From NCBI RefSeq assembly GCF_000003195.3, contig NC_012874.2, forward strand, positions 3,193,001-3,257,000: a DNA stretch of 64,000 bases. Direction: 5' to 3'. Positions within the stretch are counted from its first letter, which is position 1. Each line of letters begins with the position of its first letter. Positions 33,819 through 45,716 of the stretch are shown one piece after another. Under the pieces are notes generated by a model that had not been told where the DNA came from, did no database searches, and was given only the letters and a program-made list of their open reading frames with translations. The translations under genes and the position numbers were made by a program. The stretch is from Sorghum bicolor. Taxonomy: Eukaryota > Streptophyta > Magnoliopsida > Poales > Poaceae.

Positions 33819-36564
33819 ATCTGATTGGGGGGGTGAATATCAGTCCCTCAACTCCTTTTTTCAGCGCCTAGGCATAGCTCACCATGTATCTTGCCCTCAT
33901 GCACATCAACAAAATGGATCTGCCGAGAGAAAACATCGCCATATTGTAGAAGTTGGTCTTTCTCTCCTTGCACATGCGTCTATGCCACTCAAATATTGGG
34001 ATGAAGCATTTTTGACTGCTGTCTTTATTATAAATCGTCTTCCGTCTAAGGTCATTAATTATGATACTCCACATGATCGTCTTCTTGGCTCTCCTCCAGA
34101 TTATTCATTCTTTCGCACCTTTGGATGTGCAGTATGGCCTAACTCGAGGCCATACAATACTAAGAAGATGGCATTCCGATCCAAAAGATGCGTTTTTCTT
34201 GGGTATAGCAATTTGCATAAAGGTTTCAAATGTCTTGAACCTTCCACTGGTCGCATATATATTTCTCGTGATGTGGTTTTTGATGAGACAGTTTATCCTT
34301 TTTCTCAGCTTCATCCCAATGCCGGAGCTCGTCTTCGGGCTGCTCTTGATCTCCTTCCCGATATCCTTAAAAATCCATCACAGGACTTTGGGAGCGCAAT
34401 TTTGCATGATCATTACATGACTAATTCTAATCCTGCTAATACCGTGGCTAGCTCCTCTACTGCTGTGGATGATACAGGTACAAAATTGGAGCAACTTCCT
34501 GAAGAAAAGACGGATTCTGGGGGTCATTTTATGTACCCCACGGAGGCACATCACGACAACATGGGCACAAGATCCGAAGCCGATCTTCCTCATAATGACA
34601 ACACCGGCGCACCGGCTTCGGGATCCGCAGCTGTCGGATCGTCTTCGGGATCCGCAGCTGCCGAGGATTCGGCGCCGCTCGGTTCCGGCGTGCCAGGCTC
34701 TGGATCTTCTGCATCAGTGCCCGGGTACACACCTGCTGGGGAGACGTCCCTGGCCGCACCAGATCCTAGCGCTGCACCGCTGTCTTCTAAAGCCGATTCA
34801 CTCCCGCCACCTGCTGCTGATTTGTCTCAGCCGCCACCTGAGAATCTAGCCCCGGTATCTTCCGCAGCACATGCTCCTGTGTCCTCTCCTGCAATGCCCG
34901 TGCAGTCACCATCACCGCCACCCAATCCACCGCATCGGTATGGTACTCGTCTTCAACATGGGATTGTTAAGCCCAAGCAGCGTCACGATGGTACTGTCCG
35001 TTGGGCTATGCTCAGTTCGGTTGAGCCAGCGGAACCACAATCCACACGTGAAGCTTTGCGTGATGCCCGATGGGTTTCTGCTATGGACACGGAGTATGCT
35101 GCCTTGTTGAATAATGGGACTTGGCGCTTGGTTCCAGCACCCAAAGGTAAAAATATCATTGGCTGCAAATGGGTCTATAAAGTTAAGCGCAAAGCTGATG
35201 GCACTATTGATCGATATAAGGCTCGTCTTGTTGCAAAAGGATACAGGCAGCGTTATGGTATTGACTATGAAGATACCTTCAGTCCTGTTGTTAAGGCTGC
35301 AACTATTCGTCTTATATTGTCTGTTGCAGTCTCTAGAGGTTGGTCTTTGTGACAACTTGATGTTCAGAATGCCTTCCTTCATGGTGTTCTTGAAGAAGAT
35401 GTTTATTTGAGGCAACCTCCAGGATATGAAGATTCACAGCATCCTACCTATGTTTGCAAGTTGGATAAGGCACTCTACGGTCTTAAGCAAGCACCTCGTG
35501 CTTGGTATGCACAGCTTTGCAGCAAGTTGATTCGGCTTGGTTTTACTCCATCACGAGGTGATACTTCTCTATTTTATTATCAGAAAGGTCAAGTTCAGAT
35601 GTTTGTTTTGGTTTATGTGGATGACATCATTGTTGCGAGTTCTTCTCCTGCTGCTACAAGAGCGTTGCTTCTTGATCTTGAAAAAGATTTTGCCTTGAAA
35701 GATCTTGGTGATCTTCATTATTTTCTTGGCATTGAAGTCAAGAGGGGTGATGATGGGCTGGTGTTGTCACAACATCGTTATGCTGCTGATGTGGTTAAAC
35801 GTGCTAATATGGGTAATTGTCGACCAGTTGATACACCCATCTCTTCTTCTGAAAAGCTTAGCATTACTGATGGCACTAGTCTTGATGAAGAAGATTCTAC
35901 ACGGTATAGGAGTATTGTTGGGGCCCTTCAGTATCTCACTCTCACTCGGCCTGACTTGTCTTTTGCTGTTAACAAGGTTTGCCAGTTTCTCCACGCTCCG
36001 ACTACTACACACTGGACAGCTATCAAACGCATACTTCGATATGTTAAAGGCACTCTGACTATGGGTCTCAAGATTAGAAAATCGTCCTCTACACTTGTCA
36101 GTGCCTTCTCTGATGCGGATTGGGCCGGTTGTGTTGATGACCGGAGGTCCACTGGTGGTTTTGCCGTATTTTTTGGTCCTAATCTCATATCATGGAGTGC
36201 TAGGAAGCAACCGACCGTGTCACGCTCCAGCACGGAGGCCGAATATAAAGCTCTTGCTAATGCTACGGCAGAGATGATGTGGATTCAGCGGCTTCTGACT
36301 GAGCTTGGTATTTCTCATGTTCCTGTTGCTCGGTTGTGGTGTGACAACATTGGTGCTACATACTTGTCGGCTAATCCAGTATTTCACGCCAGAACGAAAC
36401 ATATTGAGATTGACTTTCATTTTGTGCGTGAAAGGGTGGCACAGAAGCTATTAGATATAAGGTTTATTGCTACTGGTGATCAGTTAGCTGATGGCTTCAC
36501 CAAACCTATCACGGCGTCCAAATTGAATCAGTTTAGAGCCAATCTCAACCTTGTCAGTGGCTGA
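33819..36564 (+). pseudogene. Copia-2 integrase C-part, reverse transcriptase and RNase H
   Basis: From DWGGEYQ the frame continues through [12 protein letters not shown] (third integrase acidic residue), FGCAVWP, a long Pro/Ser/Ala-rich linker, [11 protein letters not shown] and [11 protein letters not shown]. It then hits a TGA at 35,350-35,352, where copia proteins have Trp. After it come [18 protein letters not shown] (RT catalytic box), [18 protein letters not shown] and KHIEIDFHF (RNase H), with a stop at 36,562-36,564. Apart from the TGA the frame is open, in keeping with a recent insertion. Confidence 0.88.
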
Positions 36565-36767
36565 GATTGAAGGAGGGTGTTAGATAATAGGATATCCTCT
36601 GGAGATACGTATGGTTATGATAGTTGTATATGTATTCCATGTATAGGACACGTGATCTGTTAGATTGAATTGTATCCTGTATGGAAATCTTTGTACATTG
36701 GCTATGTATAAATATATGACGAGGGGAGCCCTTGAGGTTCACCCCAATTCAATCTTATATTCTTATA
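36565..36767 (+). repeat. Copia-2 polypurine tract and 3' LTR
   Basis: GATTGAAGGAGGG (36,565-36,577) is the purine primer for plus-strand synthesis. The intact 190-bp LTR at 36,578-36,767 follows, then the target duplicate GAGAC. Confidence 0.92.
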
Positions 36768-36772
36768 GAGAC

Positions 36773-37057
36773 CAGCGTAACCGAAGCTGAGTTCACGTTT
36801 GTCCGACTGGTAGTATTGAAATTCATGTGTGATCAGAACTATTTCGAATCAGTTTCAGAAAAAAAAGAACTGTTTCGAATCCGTGTCCGATTTGTACTCA
36901 TATTAATATATTATTAGGCGAGGAACGAAGCACATAAATTTGGGCATTGCCGGCCCAATGCAGTGACCAATATCGTAGACGAAGAAGGCGTATGCAGCGT
37001 ACTAATTAACTAAAACACGCGCATTGGATTATTGGAGCAAATAACGATCAGGCAGGC
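36773..37057 (+). promoter_or_regulatory. Remaining promoter and leader of the RING-H2 gene
   Basis: Only 285 bases separate the copia-2 target site from the ATG. A TA-rich string near 36,900 (TATTAATATATTATTAGG) is the best TATA candidate. Anything further upstream is now retrotransposon DNA. Confidence 0.35.
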
Positions 37058-37942
37058 ATGGACGACGACGTGGACATGACCCAACGGCTCCAAGGTTTAC
37101 TGCAACGGCTGACAGCACGGTTGAGTACGAGAGAAGCAAGCGCCGCCCAAGACCATGGCCATGCAACTCAGCCATCGGCTGTGGGTGGCGGCCGTCGTCC
37201 GCTCGCCGGCGCCGTCGTCGGCAGTGCTGATGATCATGACGCGCCACGCGACAACGGTGGCACCCTGCTGCCCGGCGGTGGTCACCTCCAGCTCTTGGAG
37301 CCGTTTGAGCAGGAAGCAACAAGCCTCGCGGAAGTCACGGAGATGTTGCGGCGTGGATTGTCAAGAAGTGACGAGTTCTTTGATCAGAATCAGATAATGG
37401 AGTTTGCTATGAGGCTCCGAGACGACGACGACATCGGCGACATCCTGGAGCGGATTTATGATCATGCTGTGGCCGCTGGAGTGCTGCCTCCCCTACCGGC
37501 GGCGGAGGATTCAGATCAACGCCACCATAACAACAACGACGACGACGACGACGACATGCTGGAGGAGCAGATTTTCTATCAGGCTTTAGCAGCTGAAGTC
37601 CTGATTCCCCTACCGGAGTGGTTAGATCAACGCGGCAACGACGGCGTCGACAACCGTGGCTTTGTTGGAGGAGGCGTCCCGGCTTCTTCTGCTGGGGTGG
37701 TCGCCGGTCTCGAGAAGCGAAAGTACCAGAGATCATCAGCTGGCCAGGATGATGGCGACAAGCAGTGCCCTATTTGCTTGATGGACTACGTGGTAGACGA
37801 CGACCTGTGCGTGATGCCCTGCAAGCATGGGTTCCATCACGAGTGCCTCGCCGGATGGCTGGCGCGTAGCTGTTTGTGCCCTCTTTGCCGCCATGTGTTG
37901 ATGCCCTCGGAGGAGGAGCAGGACGTGCGCCATAGCCCATAG
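37058..37942 (+). CDS. RING-H2 E3 ubiquitin ligase, intact, 294 residues
   Basis: This is a single-exon gene, as most plant RING-H2 genes are. The ring lies at the C-terminus (about residues 235-280): CPIC, 14 residues, C-x-H-x2-H-x2-C, a WLARSCL stretch and CPLC, so all eight zinc ligands are present. It would bring an E2 enzyme to a substrate for ubiquitination. The N-terminal 200 residues are low in recognisable domains, with acidic Asp runs from GAC triplet repeats near residue 160. I see no membrane segment. The ATG at 37,058 is the first in a frame open to TAG at 37,940. The young copia-2 insertion ends 285 bases upstream and may have displaced promoter sequence. The substrate is unknown. 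Confidence 0.82.
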   Translation: MDDDVDMTQRLQGLLQRLTARLSTREASAAQDHGHATQPSAVGGGRRPLAGAVVGSADDHDAPRDNGGTLLPGGGHLQLLEPFEQEATSLAEVTEMLRRGLSRSDEFFDQNQIMEFAMRLRDDDDIGDILERIYDHAVAAGVLPPLPAAEDSDQRHHNNNDDDDDDMLEEQIFYQALAAEVLIPLPEWLDQRGNDGVDNRGFVGGGVPASSAGVVAGLEKRKYQRSSAGQDDGDKQCPICLMDYVVDDDLCVMPCKHGFHHECLAGWLARSCLCPLCRHVLMPSEEEQDVRHSP

Positions 37943-38498
37943 GTAGCTTTAATTACGCTTCAACTGGCGCATCAACCCGTGCATGCATATTTGGCTGGAT
38001 ATATAAGAGAGCATGCTAATAAGAAGAAAAAACGAATTTGCTCAAAAAGCGCTAGAAGAAAAGTACTGGATCTCGAAATGTTTGCTTTTATACCCAATAT
38101 ATTATGCCCATTAGGCGCTAGAAAAAAATATATGTAGAAAATTCTCACAAAAATCATAAAATCTGGTCGTCAATTGACTATACTCTGGACAAGGATAAAA
38201 TGGTCACTGTATCTATACTTTTTTAGTAAAAGAGGTGCCCACAAGGCCACAACTGGTCATTACGAGAAACAACACCCTTTAAATCTGCAATCTAAATTAG
38301 CCGCATATATGGCACTACTCAACACAATGTCTACCTAAAAATTTGCATCTAAATTACATAGATGTCATTCTGTCATTACCATAGATATATATAATTACTC
38401 AAATTTTACACCTAAAATGACAAATTCTGCCACTATATATAAGGAAAAAACTAAATAAAATACCCCTAGATCTATTTCTGTTCCAGTAATAATATATA
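37943..38498. other. 3' flank of the RING-H2 gene; no gene seen
   Basis: AT-rich sequence that should include the RING-H2 3' untranslated region. No transposon ends or coding frames are supported. Confidence 0.4.
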
Positions 38499-38790
38499 GG
38501 GGGTGTTTTGTTCCACTAGAATTCCAAAAAATTTTGGGTTTTGGTTCATCATTTTGCAAAATGGAACTAAACACCATGCAAAAATTTTAGCAAAAAGGTG
38601 GTTATTTTCCATTTTGGATTTTGGTCTCAAGAAGCCAAAAAAACAAAATGAGCCTCAAGAGTCCCTCATGAGGGCAATAAATTCTGCATTTTGGATGAAA
38701 CTAAACATGATCCTAAAAATTTTAACATTTTACATTCCATCATTCCAAAGTTGGCATTTTATATTTTGCATTTTTTGGAACTAAACACGC
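38499..38790. mobile_element. MITE copy B (about 292 bp)
   Basis: This is the better preserved copy of the family seen at 160-452. Its ends GGGGGTGTTTTGTTCC and GGAACTAAACACGC are inverted repeats of each other. It lies downstream of the RING-H2 gene, while copy A lies upstream of the RING-H2 pseudogene. Confidence 0.65.
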
Positions 38791-39379
38791 AACCATGGCA
38801 ACAGGAACGTGGGTTATGTTCCTGTTCCTAGGCTGCTATGAACACCCATATACTAGAACAACGGTAATGGCATCTTGATTGCGTTTGTTAAACTTTGTCT
38901 ATATAGGACAACGGTAATGTGTCCCCTTATGGCTGGTGGTCTACTTCACTCCCCAATCTATGGAATCAGACATTGTTCACCTGAAAGTATGCAATACCAT
39001 TCGAATAATCACCAAGGCCGTTTGCTCATGTGACGATCCTAGCTAGAATCTAGCGACACTATGCCATGATGAAGGGCTGAGGGGCCCAAAACAGTCACCG
39101 AGGTCGTGGTACGGTGCCACGTTCTACGTACCGGGATCGTGTATCAGTTTCGTTCTGACAGTGGAAAATCCTTTCTCCAGGAGCGTTCCTCGTTCCACGA
39201 CCCCAACATTTCAGGAACTTTGTGACTGTGGGCCCAACCACCAGAACTTCTTAAAACCGCTCATCACATCCCTCACACCTTACCAGTTACCACCGACCAG
39301 TGACATCTTTCCCCTTAGAACTCGCAGCTGATCTCCAAGTTTATCGAGTTGCTAGCACACCTAAACTCCTTGGCAGCTT
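38791..39379. other. Intergenic DNA, no gene seen
   Basis: No coding frame or transposon end is supported. Part of it may be the 5' side of the CACTA fragment that follows. Confidence 0.3.
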
Positions 39380-40499
39380 CGTGTGCGCACTCAGAGGCCA
39401 CAACTTGATGCTCCCCTTCGTCATGGCCATGAGCTGCGTGGTGGCTTGGTGTCTTGCTGTCATTCTACACCATTGAAGAAGAAAAGTGAAGAAGCTGAGG
39501 AAAAGTTGACGAAGACAACAACAGAGCTGGAGGAGTACAAGAAGCTAACAGAAAAGAACACCAAAGAGATGGAGGAGACCAATATGCTCCTAAAGAAGCT
39601 ATTGTCCTTCCATGGTAACGCTTCTTCTTCGACATGAGGGCTGTTGGTCGGTGCTGTTGTCACTAACAAAAGTTGCTCGTGGGTGGCAACTTCTTATTAT
39701 ATGTTATGTTTGTGCAAACAAAACTGTAGTGATGCCAAGTGGTGATGGTGTGAACTTGTTTTATTCATATTTGGAATTGATCGCTTAGTTAAATCAGAAC
39801 TGGAATACTTGTTTTATTCATCTATGGAATTATGTGGTCATTCTAGTATCATTTGCAAATTCCAATTCAAATACTATATGCACTTTTGTGACCAAAGTGT
39901 TCGTGTATCTGTGATGATCAAAGCGTGTTCTGTGTTGACTTGAAAATATGTTGTATCGATTTCAAAGTGCATTCTGTGTCGATTTCAAAATGTATTGTGT
40001 CGATTTCAAGATGTATCTATGTCGATTTGAAAATGTATTGTGTCGATTTCAAAATGTATCTGTGACGATTTCGAAGGCTGCCACGTCAGCGATGACGTCA
40101 TCTGCCACGTGGCATACGCCGTCGGGCGATTCCAAACAGCCAATAATGTCGATAAAGCGGGTCTATCTGTGACGAAATGGAGACGTCACACAACACTAAC
40201 GCCATTAGTGATGGCGTTAGGACGACCGACGGACAACGAATTATGACCAAAACCAGCCTTCATCCGTGACCAAAACCAATCGTCATCGATTGAATTCAAT
40301 AACATGACGATGTTTATTTCGTCACGGAAGTCCCATCCGTGACGAAAATGTCCAATTGGTCACAACAGAACATGTGTGACGCGCCATTAGTGACCAAGTC
40401 ATTTTCGTCACCAAATTGTCACAAATTATCCTCTATGACCATTCTGGCATCTTCAGTGACCAATGGTGAAGGTCATCGATGAGAACTTCCCTACTAGTG
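39380..40499. mobile_element. CACTA transposon 3' fragment with coiled-coil ORF tail
   Basis: It ends CTTCCCTACTAGTG at 40,499, the inverse of a CACTAGTAG terminus. Subterminal words (CCGTGACGAAA, GTCATCGATGA, GTGACCAA) fill the last 350 bases. At 39,940-40,075 about six 20-bp units of GTGTCGATTTCAAAATGTAT stand in tandem. Upstream, 39,470-39,637 encodes a charged coiled coil (KSEEAEEKLTKTTTELEEY) ending in LLKKLLSFHGN, the kind of C-terminus seen in En/Spm-associated proteins. No left terminus is found, so it is truncated. It abuts, base to base, a truncated copia-3 LTR. Confidence 0.72.
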
Positions 40500-40775
40500 G
40501 TAGTCGAGACGGTGGTCGCGTCGGGGTCGAGGCAGTGGCGGCGGCGGACTTCGTGTCGCTATCAGTGTACCCTCTCGATCGGTCTGGGGTTAGGGTGGGG
40601 AACTCACGGCACTGTAGCGATGAACCACATCTTTTGTGCCCTAGCCCCCACCCTCTCTTTATACACTGTGCGACGGGGGCCCACCAGCCCATAGAGGACT
40701 GAACGTCCCCGATCAGGACGTGGTCAAGGGTCCGGCCCAGTCTTTGGACTTGGGCCGGTAGAGATCAACCTAACA
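40500..40775 (-). repeat. Copia-3 3' LTR, truncated
   Basis: It matches 57,562-57,837. The missing first ~143 bases would lie left of the CACTA terminus but are not in the window. Next to it, 40,776-40,793 on the minus strand is a purine tract (AAAGGGGAGAA). Confidence 0.85.
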
Positions 40776-43700
40776 TTCTCCCCTTTGATCTCAACTCTTA
40801 CTTTAACTTTTAAACTTTGACTTTAACACTTTTTCTTTTACTCGTTCCATCACAGATGAGTGCATAGAGCATGTTTCATCATCACGGTCTTTCACCGATA
40901 GACTTGACAGCTACAATGCATATCTCTGATCTGAAACAGTAACTTTAACTTTGGGCCCTTTGTTGTCCGGAAATCATAGGCTTTACCATAAACCCATGTC
41001 GACTATGCGTTCTTTGAACACACTGGGTGGTAAGCCTTTGGTAAGTGGATCCGTGAGCACTCGCTCAATACTTTTAATATGATTCCAGACTGCTTCCATT
41101 ACAACGTGTAACTTTGTGTCAATGTGTTTGGCAGCACACTTGACTCGTTGTCATAGGAGTGAAATACTTGAATGGTTATTGTTGTTGACAACCATTATCG
41201 ATTCCGGGTACAGGTTTTCTTAACCATTTCGCCTGCCTTTTAAGCCTCACAATGAACTATACTATAGGTATGCATTCGTGATGACACCATAACTGTTTCT
41301 TTGGAGCTTTTCCACAATAAAACTCCAATTGTAAGCGTTAGCTACTATGTGGGTTTCACCAAACATCTCGCCTAAATTTAAACATTTGTACTCACAACTA
41401 TTTGAGAGTACTTGTTCTTTGTTAGTCACCATCAGGCCTATAGGTCCTTGCGTCATTGCAAGACATTCTCAATTCCATTCCGGTGATCTATGTCTGGATT
41501 GGACTTTTGCCCAAACATCCCGGATATATATACTATGTCAGGGTAAGATTTTATCCATACACTTATAAAGCTTCCAACAGCTGAAGCACATTGGACGTCC
41601 ATCTGTTCTTTCTTACACTTTTCAAAACTCTTACCCTTGACCATAGGATCAGGCGTACGTTTATATATATATATATATATATATATATGCATGCTATATT
41701 TCTTTAGAACCTTTTCCAAGCATGCATTGCAACATCTTTAATACCCCTTTCTTTTATCTCAGCAAGTTCCAGTTTCTAGAATGGAAGACACTCTACCAAG
41801 ATTATACTTATTGAAACTTGAGGACAATGACTTCTTCTTTACTTTAGACCAACATTACTACTAGTAAGTAAGATGTCGTCCACAGATGGGATCAGGAAAA
41901 TTTCCATTCTTAGACTTTGCATAACTGCTATTGTCCTTCTCATTATCTTTAAAACCCAAACTTTTCTCATTGACTTTTTAACTTTCAATACTATTATCTA
42001 GAGCCTTGCTCTAATTCATAAATAGATTACTTTAGGTGGCATCTCTTATGTTCTTTACATCCATGACAAAACCAATAGTTTGTGCCATGTATGCTTTTCG
42101 TATAAATCCCCATTAAGGAATGCCATCTTTACATTCATCTATGGTAACTCTGAATCGTAGTGTGCCACTAATACTCATTGTAACCTGTTCATTTCTTTTG
42201 CCATAAGTCATGCTATATGTTTCTATATTCCCTTTGGAGTCACGCTTTATCTTGTAGACCCATTACAGTCTACTGTTTTGGCTCCATTAGGAACTTCTAA
42301 GTCCCAAAACACCGTTGGTACTTATTTCTTTCATCTCATCCTCCAGAGCTTTTTGCTATTTGGATGAGTGAGTGCTTCTCATGACTTGTTCAAATGAGAT
42401 GGGATCATTCTCTATTTGAGTTTCTTTACTAGCGTATACTTTATAGTCAATACTGACTTTTCTAACGGGCACTTCTTTCATGTGGGACTGTTGTTGCTCT
42501 TTTATTGCCAAGAGGCAATTGATTCTACAGGCTCCTGTATCACAAGATCCTTGTTTACATTGTACATCTTTGAAGAGCCAACAACAGTGTTGTACAAGTC
42601 ATACAACATCAACATGGTATTAAGCAATTTATCGATCTTGAATCATTGGAGTGAATACGTAGTCTCACTTCTCTTCAAGTCTAAGATCTATACATACCAT
42701 GCTCCCCTAGATTACACCATCTTTAACTTTCTTATTTGGGTTTAATCTGTTGAAACTTCATATGGTCACTTTAAGCACCATCTTTGTACTTTGTGTACTT
42801 AGGGGTATCGTTATTATGACCGTTGTACTCCCTCAACGATCATATTCATCATTTATAGATCACCTTTATCACTTTTACCCTTAATGCATACCATACATTA
42901 GGGAATGGGGAGTATCTTTCAATCCTCCCCCTCAAAATGTGGCATGAACTTTATTGCCATAATTTCGAAACCATCAGTTACTCTTGAGAATGAGGAAACT
43001 TTGAATGGTTACTCATTCACATGATTGTGCCATGTCAAACTGAGTTATTCTTAAATCTTTTGGGAGTATACTTTCCTCATTTCACTTCAAGAACTCAACA
43101 GAGTCCTTCAGTACTTTTGCAAGTCATACTTGCATGTTATTCTTATCTTTTGGTTCATATGTAACTTTCTTTTTCCCGCGAGCAGGATGAGTACTATGCC
43201 AAAACTTTTCCCGCCATGCGGGATAATCCCTATAAGGGACATAAATGGCAGAACTGGCTTTCAACATTTTCAATCAGAAATAAATCCGAGAACTTTTTTA
43301 ACACACATGTTTAATCCAACTTTGGTCAAAATTAAACATGCATATAACTTTTTCAACTTTCATCAGTGAAACTGAAGTCAAAACTCTTTTACATAGAGGG
43401 TACATAAAAGTTAAACTAAACTTTTATTACTCTATCCACTTTCCTGGACCAATGTCCCTGAATTCCTTTCTTTTCAAGCCATTCTTTAAGGAGAACACTG
43501 TCCCTTATATAATGGCCTTCTTTCATGCAAACTTGCATTTTTCACCTTTGAGTCACAAGTACCGAGTTCTTTGCTACCTTCAAGAATGAAAGCATGAAGA
43601 TCCTTTTCTGAAACACGTTCAAGAAATGATCAATAATGATGAGCATGAAAATAACCCTACATTGGTCTGGTTAAAGACATGCACATTAAAATTTTAAACC

Positions 43701-44133
43701 TTTCCTTTTATATTCTAAATCACCTTTGGGCAGAAATAGAATACATCATCATTCTACATCAATTCTAAATCACCTTTGTGTAGAAATAGAATTAATGCAT
43801 ATAAGTGATAAGCAATGTCATGATTCTTCTACATCAATTCTAAATCACCTTTGGGCAGAAACAGAATTAATGCATATAATTGATAAACATTGTCATGACA
43901 TTACTGTTGAAAACTTTGCTCAGAAAAGGACAATATCATAATCATCTTTACAGCGGAAACGTGAAATACTATTTTCTATTTTCAGGAATATTTCTAGATT
44001 TTTATGCATTCTCCGACAAATTGGTTACTTTGATGCAAAATTCATCAGAGATTTAAACTTTAAACATAACTTATAATATTGTTATCATCAACTTCGGTCA
44101 GAAAATAACAATATTATAATTTATTGAATGTCT
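40776..44133 (-). pseudogene. Copia-3 pol relic
   Basis: On the minus strand, GLPPSVFKERIVDMGLW (about 41,036-40,985) is the conserved C-terminus of copia polyproteins, and SVDDILLTSS (about 41,886-41,858) is the RT catalytic region. Near 42,290 a degraded version of the block before RT reads KTVDCNGSTR. Everything is riddled with stops. At 43,713-43,900 a block with TTCTAAATCACCTTTGGGCAGAAA occurs three times, and once more beyond the gypsy insertion (about 56,150). A TA microsatellite lies at 41,661-41,688. Confidence 0.7.
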
Positions 44134-44138
44134 GTAAC

Positions 44139-44598
44139 TGTCGACGAAAGCTGGTCGGCAGTCTACCTTGGGGTATACCCACGGTAGTAGTTTATCGGTA
44201 GACGGTGCGCAAACTACGAACTCGATGGTGACGCAAGACACGGACAAGCTTTTTATCCAGGTTCGGCCGCCGAGTTGGCGTAATACCTACGTCCTGCGTC
44301 TGGTTGTATTGATTTGTGTTGAGAGAATCGTATGTCCTAGGGGGGTCCCTTGCCCCTCCTTATATAGTCTGGAGGGCAAGGTTACAGATCTGGAAACTAA
44401 TCCTAGTCGGTTACAATTGCCATGGATAATTCGATGTCAATTCCTATTCTAACCGACTAGAATCCTGCTTGATCTCCACATCTTGTTTCCTTGCGCGAAA
44501 CTCCAGGTTGTCGGATCAAGCCTTGAACTCGTCTCGTAATGGACCAAGCCTCCTGGCCGAAGTCTAGCCGTAAGGGTATAGGGGTTTATACCCCCACA
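44139..44598 (-). repeat. Gypsy 3' LTR
   Basis: 460 bp, the partner of 55,643-56,102. A TATA-like TCCTTATATAGTC lies inside at about 44,357-44,370. Confidence 0.95.
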
Positions 44599-45170
44599 GC
44601 TAGTCCCCGAGCACCATGTATTGTGATGTAACACGCCGTCTTGAGCTTCTTCGATCAGTGTGGCTTGACGTCTTCAATAAGCAGGAAAGTCGCCCGAACA
44701 GTTGCAACGGTATTTTGACCAACTCAAAAGACAGTTGATCAACATTGACATCGAAGAAGCAGGTTGTTCAAAGAATGCATGGTGCTCTTAATTAAAAAAT
44801 ATTTCTTTCCTGGTGAAGTGTGCCCACTTTACCTTTTTGAAAGGTATAAACATCAAAAAAGCAAGCAAATTCACCGCTAGGTGAAGTGTGCCCACTTAGT
44901 CCCCGAGCCTGGTAGTAGGTGACGTAGGCACGTGGTGCCAGGGTCAAAAGAAAATTCCCCAAAGTAGTTTTGAGACTGAGATGCATCGCTAGATGCATCG
45001 TACCGATGTAGTCCCCGAGCTTGCTGGAAGGCGAAGTATGAGCCTTGTAGCAAGGTCAAAAGTGAATTTACCAGTCCCCGAGCATGTCATGCTCGTCTGC
45101 AATTGAAGAGACCAATCGACCAGTCCCCAAGCACTAAGTGTGCTCCTTGGAATTATATGTTGCTATACCG
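44599..45170. repeat. Gypsy 3' untranslated region with AGTCCCCGAGC repeats
   Basis: No coding region. AGTCCCCGAGC or a close form recurs at about 44,602, 44,898, 45,011, 45,072 and 45,121, each followed by a different short segment. This is the start of the repeat region that becomes a regular tandem array at 45,174. Confidence 0.75.
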
Positions 45171-45173
45171 TAC

Positions 45174-45430
45174 GACCAGTCCCCGAGCGTCGAGTGCTCG
45201 GTGGTCGGTGCATGCTTTAAAGCCTTGAGCTGATAGACTGGGTGACCAGTCCTCGAGCGTCGAGTGCTCGGTGGTCGGTGCAGTCCTTGAAGTTCCGAGC
45301 TGATAGACTGGGCGACCAGTCCCCGAGCGTCGAGTGCTCGGTGGTCGGTGCAGTCCTTGAAGTTCCGAGCTGATAGACTGGGCGACCAGTCCCCGAGCGT
45401 CGAGTGCTCGGTGGTCGGTGCAGTCCCCGG
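45174..45430. repeat. 70-bp tandem array in the gypsy 3' region (four units)
   Basis: GACCAGTCCCCGAGCGTCGAG-type units start at 45,174, 45,244, 45,314 and 45,384, a period of exactly 70 bases. The third and second units are almost identical. Tandem arrays next to the 3' LTR are known in Tat elements and have been proposed as seeds of satellite DNA. Confidence 0.92.
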
Positions 45431-45716
45431 ATTGTTGACTCACTGGCGTATGTGTCTTCTTATTTTTGAAAAGATCTTTCCAGTTAAAGTTGACGTGACA
45501 AGGCCTCCTGACGGGGTGTCAGACGGATGCATGAAAAGTTGCGCCTGACAACTGTACAGCCGCCCTTTGCATGGTTTGAGAAAAGGAAACCATCAATTGG
45601 TACGAAAACTCCGCCGCATTAATTGTCTATAATCATTGTAAACAGAAACGCCGCGTCCGCCGCATGGCCTGCCCACTTCCCGAGAATACAGGAAGTGGGA
45701 GAGGTGGAGTTGCGGG

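Larger units (their letters stand above)
32316..36767 (+). mobile_element. Copia-2: young, rearranged Ty1/copia element
   Basis: The target duplication GAGAC flanks it (32,311-32,315 and 36,768-36,772). The LTRs are 190 bp, TGTTAG...CTTATA, so the ends are TG..TA rather than TG..CA. The 5' LTR is in two parts (32,316-32,340 and 33,522-33,680), split by an inverted 1,181-bp block of the element's own coding DNA. The 159 bases of LTR that can be compared differ at one site from the 3' LTR. The forward internal region keeps the primer site and the gag start, lacks the rest of gag, protease and the integrase N-terminus, then runs through RT and RNase H. It cannot be autonomous. Confidence 0.93.

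Noticed and set aside
33868..34849. Other frames over the copia-2 integrase-linker region
   Set aside because: All are off-frame translations of the integrase-RT reading frame.
45153..45443. Minus-strand frame with repeated DHRALDARGL text
   Set aside because: It only translates the 70-bp tandem array.
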